Part shown: positions 1-9,247 of the stretch, piece by piece | Position numbering within the stretch: position 1 is the first letter of the stretch | Layout of the letters: each line of letters starts with the position of its first letter | NCBI GenBank assembly: GCA_963848375.1 | Contig: CAWKDK010000017.1 | Span: 3,461-67,460 of the forward strand | Direction: 5' to 3' | Source: JAJPJE01 sp963848375 | GTDB taxonomy: Bacteria > Acidobacteriota > Terriglobia > Terriglobales > Acidobacteriaceae | DNA length: 64,000 bases | Position numbers and translations under genes: made by a program | Notes under the pieces: generated by a model | The model's input: the letters and a program-made list of their open reading frames with translations, nothing else | What the model was told of the DNA's origin: nothing | The model's database searches: none

Positions 1-771
1 GATTTCAATATGATCCGTCGCGGAAAGCGGGGTATCGTAGTTTCCGCGATTCTCGACGCGACGAAATCCACGGAAGAAGTTATCTCCGATATCTCCCCGA
101 ATAAACACGCTTCCCGGGATACCAAAGTAACTACCGGTGAACGTGCCTGACGCGACAGTCACTATATCGTTCACCGTTTTTACCGAGTACAGGTTCAGTA
201 GTTCGGAATCCGCAGTCGAAATGGACCGTGGAATATCTTCGATCTTCTGGTCGAGACCAAACACGCTGCCTGTCGGCGTGACAGGAACGACGTCATATGG
301 GTCAATTTTTGCGTCTACGGAAATCGATTGCGCTTTCACTGGCAGTGCCATTGCCAGGTCCATATTGGCGGCCTGTCCCGCGCTCAATGCAATCGTCTTC
401 TGCAAATCAGCAAAGCCTGGGGCACTGGTTTGCAACCTGTAATCTCCAGCCGTGACGTCCTTGAAAGAGTAGGTACCTGTAGCGTCGGTTACCGACTTCC
501 TTTTGTCGGAAGTCCTCTGATTGATCAAGGTGACTTCTGCACTGGGAATCGCTGAGCCGGTCTGGTCTTTCACGGTTCCAGAAAGAGTCGCTGCGTCTTC
601 ACATAGTCCAACTGAAACCGACAGGAACAGCCAAGCGGTTAACAAAACGAAACCAAGCAGATTGCGACGGCTAAGTACGCCAGATGTGAAATACGGGCTG
701 TTGCTGCGGCGCGGAGCGTTGACAGCGAATATCGACAACAGTGCACGACCGACTAAGGATTGCGCTTTCAT
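1..771 (-). CDS. TonB-dependent receptor with N-terminal carboxypeptidase-regulatory domain (partial, runs off the left edge)
   Basis: An open minus-strand frame runs from an ATG at 771 to the window edge, 257 codons without a stop, preceded by AGGAAAGG about six bases upstream. The first ~58 residues hold a long, basic-then-hydrophobic leader. Next comes a beta-sandwich module beginning ATLSGTVKDQTGSAIPSAEV (CarboxypepD_reg-like), then the start of a plug domain with IEDIPRSIST and the SVFIRGDIGDNFFRG pattern typical of siderophore-type receptors. In such families the protein sits in the outer membrane and imports ligands with TonB energy. The barrel lies outside the window, so the substrate is unknown. 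It is transcribed divergently from the hydrolase at 1138. Confidence 0.82.
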   Translation of the reverse strand, partial: MKAQSLVGRALLSIFAVNAPRRSNSPYFTSGVLSRRNLLGFVLLTAWLFLSVSVGLCEDAATLSGTVKDQTGSAIPSAEVTLINQRTSDKRKSVTDATGTYSFKDVTAGDYRLQTSAPGFADLQKTIALSAGQAANMDLAMALPVKAQSISVDAKIDPYDVVPVTPTGSVFGLDQKIEDIPRSISTADSELLNLYSVKTVNDIVTVASGTFTGSYFGIPGSVFIRGDIGDNFFRGFRRVENRGNYDTPLSATDHIEI

Positions 772-1137
772 TGCAAACCTTTCCTCAGTTTTGGATTCCC
801 GATTGAAATTTGGTTTAACTGGTGGTGGCTAAGATATACATGAGGAATCTCTGAAACCGTCATCGAATATTTGTATGCTGGCCATAACGGAAAGTCGCAC
901 TGCGACTAATACTCATCCATTAAAAAACCTCGTTTCCTCTTTTCGTTGACGCGCAATGCGAAGGAAAATAACCGATCGACTTGAAACCGTGATACGTTGA
1001 ACTTCCGTTTTGCATTAACAGTGACAATCGAAGTTTTCAAATGAGAATCAGCGCTGGAGTAGTCTCCGATAATGCAAATGAGCCACCGAACTTCTTGCAG
1101 CTGTGAGCGTCTTGATTAATTTCGACAGGAGGGATTG
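772..1137. other. Intergenic region between divergent genes
   Basis: This 366-base, relatively AT-rich stretch separates the receptor (leftward) from the hydrolase (rightward) and must hold both promoters. I see no open frame with a ribosome binding site, no strong hairpin and no repeat. No confident -35/-10 pair could be assigned by eye. Confidence 0.5.
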
Positions 1138-2160
1138 ATGAGATTTGCTCTTGCTCTACTTACTGTGCTTCTGATCTTTGCCTGCTTTTCCGCCGCGGAT
1201 GTCGGATTTCAGCAAATCCAAGTGCCCGATCCGCCAACCAAGCCATTAACAACTGGAATTTGGTATCCAAGCAGTTCCCGCGGGACATCACAGCCGATCG
1301 GCCCCTTTTTCCAGGACGTATCCTTGAATGGGACAATCGAGGGAGCTGAATATCCTGTGGTCTTCATCTCTCATGGCACAGGAGGGTCGCTCGCCAGTCA
1401 CTATGACACCGCGCTTTCGTTGGCACGAGCCGGGTTTGTCGTCGTCGCCCTAACTCACACAGGGGATAACTACCAGGATCAGAAATACGTAGGAAACGAA
1501 ATCGATCTTACCGACAGGCCGCGGCAGTTGGAACGAGTCATACGTTTTGTACTCGAGGAATGGAGTGAGCGCTCCCATATCGACTCAAAGAGGGTTGGGA
1601 TTTTCGGTTTCTCTCTGGGCGGCTTCACGGCTCTTATTGAGATCGGAGGAATTCCAGACCTGAGGCGTATGAGGCAACTTTGCGAGGAGCGTCCCGCAGC
1701 CCCCGAGTGTGGTTTCATTCGGCAGCACCATGGAGACCAACTGGATGTTGTCACGAAAACTCCCGTTTGGATCCACGATTCGCGAATCCGAGCAGCGGTG
1801 ATCGCGGCTCCGGCCGCTGCATATCTCTTTGGAGCGGGAGGATTGAGACAGGCCACGATCCCTGTCCAACTATGGCGAGCCGCCACGGATGGACAAGCTC
1901 CGGACGCATGGAACTCGGCGGTGGTACGAAACGGCTTACCCATAACGCCCGATCTACACACAGTTTCAAATGCCGACCATTACGCGTTTCTGCCGCCTTG
2001 CAGTGAAGCTTTGCAAAAATCTGCATCTTTCATCTGTACTGACGCACCAGGCTTCGATCGAGTCAGCTTCCACAAACAGTTCAACGAAGAAGTAACTTCA
2101 TTTTTTGTCAAACATTTGACAGTTGCTCGCCCCTCCAAAAGTGACACATATCGCGAGTAG
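1138..2160 (+). CDS. Secreted alpha/beta hydrolase (dienelactone hydrolase / PAF-acetylhydrolase-like)
   Basis: This 340-residue protein has an N-terminal signal peptide (hydrophobic residues ~3-20). It shows HGTGG (oxyanion-type loop), a nucleophile elbow GFSLGG, and a late histidine in SNADHYAF, the layout of an alpha/beta-hydrolase with a Ser-Asp-His triad. Homologues are annotated as dienelactone hydrolase-like or platelet-activating-factor acetylhydrolase-like esterases; the substrate cannot be read from sequence. AGGAGGG at 1128-1133 fits the ATG at 1138 (a TTG at 1135 is also in frame). The ~240 bases downstream, before the next gene, carry nothing I can identify. Confidence 0.85.
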   Translation: MRFALALLTVLLIFACFSAADVGFQQIQVPDPPTKPLTTGIWYPSSSRGTSQPIGPFFQDVSLNGTIEGAEYPVVFISHGTGGSLASHYDTALSLARAGFVVVALTHTGDNYQDQKYVGNEIDLTDRPRQLERVIRFVLEEWSERSHIDSKRVGIFGFSLGGFTALIEIGGIPDLRRMRQLCEERPAAPECGFIRQHHGDQLDVVTKTPVWIHDSRIRAAVIAAPAAAYLFGAGGLRQATIPVQLWRAATDGQAPDAWNSAVVRNGLPITPDLHTVSNADHYAFLPPCSEALQKSASFICTDAPGFDRVSFHKQFNEEVTSFFVKHLTVARPSKSDTYRE

Positions 2161-2399
2161 GGTCGCGACGCGTATCCACGCCGCGCGTCTGCCGAACTCA
2201 ACGTGTTTAGAACGGCTGATTTCGCTTGATCTAAGTCCGGAAAAGACACTAGACGTCTCTTGCGCTCTCTCGCCGATCCAGGCGTCATCGTCAGCGGTCT
2301 CCTTGCCGCGCGGGCGATGTTGCGCTAGTTGTGTCCGGATTGCCCGTCATACGGCCCCAACGCTCGGCAGGCTCGGGTCAGTGGAGTTTTGCGTCTGTG

Positions 2400-2933
2400 C
2401 TAAGCATCTGCGATTCTGGAGCCAGCTTCGTCGTGAGCCCACACCTCTGCAGGCTCATTCTCAGGAACTGGTCGGATGTCCGGATTCTGCATGATCACGC
2501 GCGCACAGGTATTCCATCGCAGAATGGCATCGTCGTTTCCGGGTATCGCAAACTCCATGGCCTTCTCATACTGATCCATTGCGTCCCGTAACGCGTGATA
2601 TGCGGATGCGCCGGCCCCGGTGCCGCCATGGTGAATGCGCGCATGTCCCATACGCTCCCAGATGATGCCCTGGTAGTAAGCCCGTTCGTATTCGCCCTTA
2701 AGTTGTTTGAGCACCTCTTGTGCGCTTTTCACATGCGCGTGGGAAGAATCAAATTGGTCGGTTCGCGCGAGCAGAAGCGAAATCAACGCCTCCTGATGAT
2801 CGGGCACAATAGCCAGGATATCGAGGCAAATGCTCTCCGCGAGGCTCGGTTCATTCAATAGTCTGTAACGTTCGACCTTCGCCAGCGCCTCGGGAATACT
2901 CTGATCGGAAATGGATTTCAGTTCGAACTGCAT
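2400..2933 (-). CDS. Conserved helical-repeat protein, last gene of the sdh operon
   Basis: This soluble, almost entirely alpha-helical protein of 177 residues has TPR-like spacing (LNEPSLAESICLDILAIVPD, then YQGIIWERMGHARIH) but no recognised catalytic motif. It starts with ATG at 2933 behind a good AGGAG, eight bases after the sdhB stop, so it is very likely co-transcribed with succinate dehydrogenase. A role in assembly or stability of the complex is a reasonable guess from position alone. The C-terminal ~25 residues are acidic and look disordered. I do not recognise a named family. Confidence 0.75.
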   Translation of the reverse strand: MQFELKSISDQSIPEALAKVERYRLLNEPSLAESICLDILAIVPDHQEALISLLLARTDQFDSSHAHVKSAQEVLKQLKGEYERAYYQGIIWERMGHARIHHGGTGAGASAYHALRDAMDQYEKAMEFAIPGNDDAILRWNTCARVIMQNPDIRPVPENEPAEVWAHDEAGSRIADA

Positions 2934-2941
2934 AACATCTC

Positions 2942-3691
2942 CTATCTTTTCGAATTGCTGAATACCCGGAACAATCTCGAGAGAGGATCGAAGAAGCGAT
3001 CAACGACGCGTTCCTTGAGCGGGATGATCGCGTTGTCGGTGATCGTGATACTTTCAGGACAAACTTTTGTACAGCACTTGGTTATGTTGCAGAGACCGAT
3101 GCCGAATTGCTTCCTCAGATCTTCAACGCGATCCCCCACGTCCAACGGATGCATTTCGAGCGCAGCCGTATACACCAGGAATCGCGGCCCGATGAATTGT
3201 TCGTGCATGTGATGATCGCGCAAGACGTGGCAAACGTCCTGACAGAGATAGCACTCGATGCACTTTCGAAACTCCTGCACACGCTCGACATCTTCCGGAG
3301 CAATTCGCCAGGTGCCATCGGGGGCGTCGGGCCTCCGCGGCTGGAACTTGGGGATACGTTTTTTTACCTCGTAGTTCCACGATACGTCCGTGACCAAGTC
3401 CTTGATGTGCGGAAACGCTTTCATGGGTTCGACGGTCACCGGCCTATCGAGCGGCACAGTGTTAAGCCGCGTCATGCACATCAATTTCGGCATACCGTTA
3501 ATTTCGGCCGAGCACGAACCGCATTTTCCCGCTTTGCAGTTCCAGCGGACCGCCAGATCGCCCGCCTGTTCCGCTTGTATTTGATGCACGGCGTCGAGGA
3601 CCACCATGCCCTCCGAGACTTCTGCAGGGTAGTCCTGGAATCTCCCTTGCCCTCTTTCCCCGCGCCATATCCGAAATGTGGCCGTCGCCAT
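2942..3691 (-). CDS. sdhB: Succinate dehydrogenase / fumarate reductase iron-sulfur subunit
   Basis: The protein is about 249 residues. It carries a plant-type 2Fe-2S site (NCKAGKCGSCSAEINGMPKL followed by MC), then two ferredoxin-like clusters: CIECYLCQDVC for the 4Fe-4S centre and CNITKCCTKVCP for the 3Fe-4S/4Fe-4S region. It passes electrons from the FAD of SdhA to quinone at SdhC. The ATG at 3691 overlaps the sdhA stop (TGATG) and follows GAGGAG; an in-frame GTG at 3694 is equally usable. The tight overlap implies translational coupling with sdhA. Confidence 0.95.
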   Translation of the reverse strand: MATATFRIWRGERGQGRFQDYPAEVSEGMVVLDAVHQIQAEQAGDLAVRWNCKAGKCGSCSAEINGMPKLMCMTRLNTVPLDRPVTVEPMKAFPHIKDLVTDVSWNYEVKKRIPKFQPRRPDAPDGTWRIAPEDVERVQEFRKCIECYLCQDVCHVLRDHHMHEQFIGPRFLVYTAALEMHPLDVGDRVEDLRKQFGIGLCNITKCCTKVCPESITITDNAIIPLKERVVDRFFDPLSRLFRVFSNSKR

Positions 3692-5502
3692 CACTTCATC
3701 TCCTCGATAATTTGCTGCAGATCCTCTCGCATGGGTGGGATGGGCTCGTGCGTGAGCTGCATTTCTCCACCGGCGCCTTTTCGCACCACGATGTTGAATC
3801 CCTCGTACTGCTTGTCCTTGGTGGGAAAATCATCTCGGAAATGCGCGCCGCGACTCTCTTTCCGTTCCAACGCCGCCCGAGTAACGATTTCCGAAACAGT
3901 CAGCATGCTGTTCACGTCTAGCGCCGTATGCCAGCCCGCGTTGTAGTCCCGGTTTCCATCCACCCTGACATGCTCACTGGCGCCTTTCAACTCTCGAATA
4001 CGTTCGAGTGCTTGCAGCATCTCTTGTTCCTGACGAACGATCCCGACCAGGTCCTGCATCACGTCCTGCAATGTGTGTTGTACGGCGTACGGATTGTCGG
4101 CCCCTTTACCTTCGAAAGGCTGCAGGGCCCATTTTTCCGCGGTTGCGAGGTCTTCGGTATTCACTGCGCCTAGCGAATTCTCTTTTGCATAGAGTGCAGC
4201 GTACTCACCTGCCCGTTTGCCGAAGACTAATAGATCGGAAAGTGAATTCCCGCCGAGCCGGTTCGCGCCATGCAGACCCGCCGCACACTCGCCCGCGGCA
4301 AACAGGCCGGGCACGCCCGACATTTGAGAATCACCGTCTACCTTGACGCCGCCCATCATGTAGTGGGTCGTAGGGCCCACCTCCATCGGCTCCTGGGTAA
4401 TGTCAATGTCAGCAAGTTGCTTGAACTGGTGATACATACTGGGCAGCTTTTTCTTTATATGCTCCGCCGCGTTGGGAATTCTCTCCTTGATCCACGCAAT
4501 GTCCAGGAACACACCGCCGTGAGGGCTACCACGCCCCTCTCGAACTTCCCGCCGGATACAACGAGCCACGTGGTCGCGGGTCAGCAGCTCGGGCGGGCGT
4601 CTCGCGTTCTTGTCCCCCTGCGTGTACCGCCAGCCTTCTTCTTCGGTATCGGCGGTCTGGTTGACGTACAGCGGCGGAATATCTTTGAACATGAATCTCT
4701 CGCCATTCCGATTACGCAGCACGCCACCCTCGCCGCGAACGCCTTCCGTGACCAGGATGCCGCGCACGCTGGGTGGCCAAATCATTCCCGTTGGATGGAA
4801 CTGCACAAATTCCATATCCATCAGGGCCGCACCAGCATGGTAGGCGAGCGAATGGCCGTCTCCCGTATATTCCCAACTATTGCTGGTGATTTTGTACGCC
4901 CGTCCAATCCCTCCGGTCGCCAGCACCACGGCTTTAGCGCGAAACAGATGAAATCGGCCGCGCTCGCGGTCGTATCCAAATGCCCCCGCAATGCGACCCC
5001 CGTCCTTCAGCAGGGTGACGATTGTATGTTCCATGAAAACGTCGAGCCCGAGATGGATTCCATGGTCTTGAAGAGTACGAATCATCTCCAGGCCGGTACG
5101 ATCGCCCACATGAGCTAGCCTGGGATATCGATGGCCACCGAAATTCCGCTGCAGAATTCGCCCGTCGCTGGTGCGATCAAAAAGCGCACCCCAAGCCTCT
5201 AGTTCCCGCACACGCGCCGGAGCTTCCTTGGCATGCAGTTCCGCCATGCGCCAGTTACTCAAGTATTGACCGCCGCGCATCGTATCGGAAAAGTGCACGC
5301 GCCAACTATCGCGGTCGTCCACATTTCCCATTGCCGCGGCTACGCCACCTTCAGCCATTACAGTGTGTGCTTTGCCTAGAAGAGATTTCGAAATGACCGC
5401 GACTTTGCAGCCGGCAGCTGACACTTCGATGGCAGCTCGCAGTCCGGCGCCCCCGGCTCCGATGATCAGAACATCGTGCTCATGCGTGATGTATTCGCTC
5501 AC
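3691..5502 (-). CDS. sdhA: Succinate dehydrogenase / fumarate reductase flavoprotein subunit
   Basis: This 603-residue flavoprotein has a Rossmann GAGGAGLRAA near residue 16 and KAHTVMAEGG, whose histidine is the usual covalent FAD attachment site. It also has FHPTGM, the EGVRGEGG loop, HYMMGGVKVD and HGANRLGGNSL, all hallmarks of the SdhA/FrdA family. It oxidises succinate to fumarate in the TCA cycle, or runs in reverse. The start is a GTG at 5502, directly after the sdhC stop, with GGAGGA eight bases upstream. Its size and three-gene layout resemble the actinobacterial Sdh1-type enzyme rather than the E. coli four-subunit form. Confidence 0.96.
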   Translation of the reverse strand: MSEYITHEHDVLIIGAGGAGLRAAIEVSAAGCKVAVISKSLLGKAHTVMAEGGVAAAMGNVDDRDSWRVHFSDTMRGGQYLSNWRMAELHAKEAPARVRELEAWGALFDRTSDGRILQRNFGGHRYPRLAHVGDRTGLEMIRTLQDHGIHLGLDVFMEHTIVTLLKDGGRIAGAFGYDRERGRFHLFRAKAVVLATGGIGRAYKITSNSWEYTGDGHSLAYHAGAALMDMEFVQFHPTGMIWPPSVRGILVTEGVRGEGGVLRNRNGERFMFKDIPPLYVNQTADTEEEGWRYTQGDKNARRPPELLTRDHVARCIRREVREGRGSPHGGVFLDIAWIKERIPNAAEHIKKKLPSMYHQFKQLADIDITQEPMEVGPTTHYMMGGVKVDGDSQMSGVPGLFAAGECAAGLHGANRLGGNSLSDLLVFGKRAGEYAALYAKENSLGAVNTEDLATAEKWALQPFEGKGADNPYAVQHTLQDVMQDLVGIVRQEQEMLQALERIRELKGASEHVRVDGNRDYNAGWHTALDVNSMLTVSEIVTRAALERKESRGAHFRDDFPTKDKQYEGFNIVVRKGAGGEMQLTHEPIPPMREDLQQIIEEMK

Positions 5503-6282
5503 TTAGACGATCCTCCAATCCGTCCAGATACCCATCGAACACATCCGCACGTACAAATCGCAAAACGCAACCGAGCAGAGGCTGCACCATGCAAACAGCA
5601 TATGGCGCTGGTTCAGGCAGCTCGCGCAATCGTAAACTCGCCTGCGGGCCGGCAACCCGGCAAACCGGTCCCTGATACCGCCAACCAGATGACGAAAGGA
5701 GTGGCATCCCAGAGTGTAGGAGGTCAGTAGCACGAGATTCGTCAACAAGACGAGAGTGCCAACGCCGATGCCAAATCGGCCGTCGAACCAGAACGCATCC
5801 CACACGTCCCGCGCCAGAATTATGAGAAACACCAGCGCCAGATATAGAAAATACCGGTGCACGTTTTGCAGAATCAAAGGAAACGATCGTTCGCCGAGAT
5901 ATGTCTTCCGTGGCTCTCCCACGGTGCAGGAAGGCGGATCGGCCCAAAAAGCCTTGTAATATGCTCCGCGATAGTAGTAGCACGTCACTCGAAATCCGCC
6001 CGGCGCCCACAGAATCAGCATCGCGCCTGTTACCCATGCAGGTATCCAGCTCGGCTTCGAACCAAACCAACCTTGGTGCGCGGGGCCGAACAACTCGGGC
6101 GAATAAAACGGTGAAAGATATGGCCCAAATCTGAAATGTTGCCCCTGCAGTGCGGCCCACGTGGAGTAAAGAATGAATGCCGACAAACCAAGAAACACAA
6201 CCAGTGGTTGCACCCACCAATGGTCGGCTCGTCGCGTCTGTCCAAAACCCCCGCGCAACAATGGGACGTCAACCTGGGACAT
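5503..6282 (-). CDS. sdhC: Succinate dehydrogenase cytochrome b / membrane anchor subunit (single five-helix type)
   Basis: This 259-residue integral membrane protein has about five hydrophobic segments (roughly residues 22-44, 79-103, 140-162, 172-195 and 228-250). Histidines inside helices (NVHRYFLY, GCHSFRHL) are candidate haem ligands. It is first in the operon, its ATG preceded by AGGAGG, and its stop touches the sdhA start codon. A single large anchor instead of SdhC plus SdhD matches the Sdh1-type enzymes of mycobacteria and relatives. Its C-terminal part is cysteine-rich (YDCASCLNQR, FAWCSLCSVAFC), which I cannot explain. It anchors SdhAB and reduces quinone. Confidence 0.9.
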   Translation of the reverse strand: MSQVDVPLLRGGFGQTRRADHWWVQPLVVFLGLSAFILYSTWAALQGQHFRFGPYLSPFYSPELFGPAHQGWFGSKPSWIPAWVTGAMLILWAPGGFRVTCYYYRGAYYKAFWADPPSCTVGEPRKTYLGERSFPLILQNVHRYFLYLALVFLIILARDVWDAFWFDGRFGIGVGTLVLLTNLVLLTSYTLGCHSFRHLVGGIRDRFAGLPARRRVYDCASCLNQRHMLFAWCSLCSVAFCDLYVRMCSMGIWTDWRIV

Positions 6283-6534
6283 CGAACCTCCTCATGCGTC
6301 CGTGCGGACTCTGCATCCTCTATCCACCGCTAAAGTGCGATGAAGTCAGGGTCAGCCATAATACAGCGAAATTCGTTGACATGTTTTCGGAATCGATTTC
6401 CCACGGGAAAGGGGGACAACCATGCCTTGAAAAATTACGGCCGCCGCACGCAATAAACCTCCGGTACGAGCGCGCTATGGTACAGTTTTCCCGACCGCGG
6501 TTTGAAGACCGCGGCAGTCTGGCTGGACGAAACA

Positions 6535-7026
6535 ATGAGTACAGGACGCGAGATTCGCAGCTATGACTATGTGAACCGTTCCTACGATCGCGTTCGCGAT
6601 GCATTGAGGCAAAACGCATTAACCATATTCCAGTCCGCCACGAAGGCGGCTGCTTCCAGGGCGCAATCCGTCGCGGCTGAACTGCACGTCGATTTTGGCG
6701 GTATCGGTGTGACGACCGACATCAATATTTCCGTGAAAAACATTGAAGACGAGGTCGTTGACGCCACCTTAACTCCCAGCACCCGGTTGCTGGTCGAATG
6801 GGAGGCCGCGACCATGCCGAGGCTGTTTCCACTGATGAAGGGCGAGCTTTCCGTATACCCACTGACCTCGACGGAAACACAGCTGGATTTTTACGGAGTT
6901 TACGAACCACCTTTTGGCGCCGTGGGGAAAACCATGAATGCGATCGTCGGCCACCGCATCGCAGAGGTGTCGGTGCATCGCTTCGTTAGCGACGTGGCCG
7001 GATATCTCCGCCAAGCCCTTTCCTAG
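6535..7026 (+). CDS. SRPBCC-fold (polyketide cyclase/START-like) hypothetical protein
   Basis: The product is 163 residues with no signal peptide or membrane helix. The C-terminal half (residues ~80-160) follows the helix-grip pattern of SRPBCC proteins: a strand LLVEWEA, MKGELSVYPL, TQLDFYGVYEPPFG, and a long final helix VHRFVSDVAGYLRQAL. Proteins of this fold bind small hydrophobic ligands, but nothing here indicates which. I chose ATG 6535 because codons 5' of it read through unrelated sequence; the ribosome binding site is weak. The gene stands alone between the divergent sdh operon and a repeat-bearing spacer. Confidence 0.65.
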   Translation: MSTGREIRSYDYVNRSYDRVRDALRQNALTIFQSATKAAASRAQSVAAELHVDFGGIGVTTDINISVKNIEDEVVDATLTPSTRLLVEWEAATMPRLFPLMKGELSVYPLTSTETQLDFYGVYEPPFGAVGKTMNAIVGHRIAEVSVHRFVSDVAGYLRQALS

Positions 7027-7540
7027 GTTCGAAACCAATAGAGCGGGTTAAAAATCCCCGGCCACTATTAAATTGAAGCGAGTGATTCCTCGCAGGTGGA
7101 CCCTTAACCTGTAAGCGGCACCGAGGGACTGCTTGGGCTTATCGATTGTTCTGTTCAGGACCAGGGGTTCTGCGCGACACATCACCCGTGACTTCAAAGG
7201 CGCAAAACGTTAGATTCCCTGCTATTCCCTGATATTTTCCCTAACCTCATACGTCAAAGCCACAAAACCAGCGCTAAGTGGTGGTAATCTCGTTTAATAA
7301 TCACGGGCCACGTCGTATTTCCCTGATTTTTTCGCTGTTTAGCGGGAGAACGGTTCGCTTCTGACTGCGTCCTCCGCCAGCTAGTCGTGCTCCACCCGGT
7401 AATCAGAAGCCGAGTATTTCAAAAAGATTCTGCCAAAGGGTGAGATGAGACATGTTCAAGGACCAAATTCCTAGAGCAACAAACAGCGGACGCTCGTGAA
7501 AAGCGTCCGCTGTGGTTGACTCCTCCGTTCGTGGTGGAGA
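7027..7540. other. Gene-free spacer with iterated TTCCCTG words
   Basis: No supported gene lies in this 514-base spacer. Between about 7213 and 7245 the word TTCCCT(G/A) occurs three times at short spacing, and it returns at about 7318-7326 (TTTCCCTGATTTTTT). The rest is unremarkable apart from the hairpin at 7484-7512. Clusters of this word are often seen next to integrated elements in other bacteria (from memory), but no integrase is present here. Confidence 0.4.
7484..7512 (-). terminator. Rho-independent terminator for the phosphodiesterase gene
   Basis: A perfect 11-bp stem (CAGCGGACGCT pairing with AGCGTCCGCTG) with a seven-base loop is followed on the minus strand by TTTGTTG. It lies 28 bases past the stop codon at 7541. 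Confidence 0.8.
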
Positions 7541-9247
7541 TTAGTTGAGTGGGACTGCAGGAAGCACGTTCGTACCCTCGGCGCGAACGGCACTAAGAGC
7601 CCACGGGTTGAGACCCAATGCTTCAAGGATGGTAGGCGCTACCTGTGCGGTGCCCACCTCCGCGTGGACCGTCTGAGGATGGAAGGACGGGTGGGATAGC
7701 AACAGAATGACGTTCGTATCGTCATGGGAGAACCCGCCGTGCTCAGAAAGTTTCTTTGTGCTGCCGGAATAAGTGACGCCGACGTTCGGGGTCACAATGA
7801 TGTCCGGCGTGCGCGGGTCGACGGTTGGGTCGTTGAAGTTAATTGAGAGCGAAGGGCCATAGTAGATCTGCCCAAGTGCGATTCCAGAGGCGGAGGCATT
7901 CTGTTCGAGGATATTGACGGCCGCTAGAGTATCAGAGGAGTTCTTCAACCAGATCAGCGAGACATCATCTTCTGTCGGTCCAATGCCAGTGGGGTTGTTG
8001 GTAGATTCAGAGAACGGAATGAAGCCGGCATTGGAGAGCAGAGTGACGGGCGAGGTGCCGTTGACGAGCTGAGGGACGTAGCGGCTGGAATCGATGGGCG
8101 ACTGACCGTGCTTGGAAGTGATGACGATCAGGGTCGAATCATAAAGACCTTTTGCCTTCAGCTCGCTCACGAACGCAGCAATCGAGGCATCCACGAACTG
8201 GAATTCTCCCAACAGCGCCGAGGTGGGCGTGCCCGCTGCATCCAGATATCCGCCCGTGACGCCGTTGCTCTTCTCAACCAACTTCTGGGCTACGCTAACC
8301 GCCTGGAAGTTCATCCCGAAGATGGTGGGAACTTCGGTGCGGTGTGTTCCGAGGTGGTTCTTTCCCGCGATCTCGTTGAGAATCGCGTTGACCTTCAAAG
8401 TGTCGTAGCACTGAATGTTCTGGAAGCTGTTAGTCCATGCTGTAATGTCCGAACCTGGATCGAGCACTGTGGCGCAGGAGATGCCGGTCGGCGTCGTAAC
8501 GCCGGGAAGACCGATAACGTTGGAGTTGATTTCAGGTGCGTAGAAGTCGTCGAGTGCCTGGGGACCAAGGCCAGAGGCAACTGAGGAGTACGCAGGATGC
8601 TTGTCGGACCATGCTGTGTATCCGCCAGCTTGATGAATAACGCTGAAGATGCTGTTGGCGCGAACGAACTCCCACGGGAAAACAGGTTTGCAACCATTAC
8701 TTGGATCGCGGACTAGTTTTTGGGGGTCGATGGACGCTAAGCCGCCGTCGGTAAGCGCCGCGCCAGGCGCGCCGCCGTTTACCTTCGTCTGGTCGATATC
8801 AATGCCTTCTTCATACTCGGTTGTGGTCCCCATTGGAGTTGTATAGGGAACGCAGGTACCGGCCGCAACGCCGTTGCCGGTGGTTTTGGCTGGGGCATCG
8901 TAATTCCGGGAATAAGCGACATCGTAGTAGACGCCGGTCAAGGCCGGGCTTCCGCCAGTGATAATCGCAGTCAAGCCGGGGAAAGAATCTGACGGCTTTG
9001 AAGTGCTGGCGGCGACGTAGTTGATGCCAGTTCTTCCCAAGGCAGCAAGTGCCGGGCAATAGGGTGCGCCGTTGTTGACCGTGCTGATGCCGTTCGCACA
9101 GTTCGCGAAATCAACGGCGTGCATACCGTCGATACTGATCAAAAGAACGCGTTTGATGTGGTGCTCGTGGCGGTCATTGTCCTGGCCAATTGCGGTGCCT
9201 ACCAAACAAATAGCCGCGAGTGAAAGTAGAGCGAGTGTTCTTTTCAT
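7541..9247 (-). CDS. Secreted alkaline-phosphatase-superfamily protein (type I phosphodiesterase / nucleotide pyrophosphatase)
   Basis: The precursor is 568 residues with a clear signal peptide (hydrophobic residues 5-20, cleavage likely after AIG). Metal-binding and catalytic signatures are VLLISIDGMHAVDF near residue 35, the nucleophile region STSKPSDSFPGLTA, ITSKHGQSPID, and SEHGGFSHDDTNV near the C-terminus. This is the type I phosphodiesterase arrangement, in which two metal ions are held by Asp/His clusters. It would act outside the cytoplasm on phosphate esters or nucleotides. GAGGTGAGGAACA precedes the ATG. It is a single-gene unit with its own terminator. Confidence 0.88.
   Translation of the reverse strand: MKRTLALLSLAAICLVGTAIGQDNDRHEHHIKRVLLISIDGMHAVDFANCANGISTVNNGAPYCPALAALGRTGINYVAASTSKPSDSFPGLTAIITGGSPALTGVYYDVAYSRNYDAPAKTTGNGVAAGTCVPYTTPMGTTTEYEEGIDIDQTKVNGGAPGAALTDGGLASIDPQKLVRDPSNGCKPVFPWEFVRANSIFSVIHQAGGYTAWSDKHPAYSSVASGLGPQALDDFYAPEINSNVIGLPGVTTPTGISCATVLDPGSDITAWTNSFQNIQCYDTLKVNAILNEIAGKNHLGTHRTEVPTIFGMNFQAVSVAQKLVEKSNGVTGGYLDAAGTPTSALLGEFQFVDASIAAFVSELKAKGLYDSTLIVITSKHGQSPIDSSRYVPQLVNGTSPVTLLSNAGFIPFSESTNNPTGIGPTEDDVSLIWLKNSSDTLAAVNILEQNASASGIALGQIYYGPSLSINFNDPTVDPRTPDIIVTPNVGVTYSGSTKKLSEHGGFSHDDTNVILLLSHPSFHPQTVHAEVGTAQVAPTILEALGLNPWALSAVRAEGTNVLPAVPLN

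Noticed and set aside
3107..3946. Long plus-strand frame of 279 codons antisense to sdhA/sdhB
   Set aside because: It lies opposite well-conserved catalytic coding regions; its sequence shows no family and depends on the GC-rich codon pattern of the real genes.
4270..5118. Plus-strand frame of 282 codons opposite sdhA
   Set aside because: Antisense to a strongly conserved gene; no start signal and no recognisable protein.
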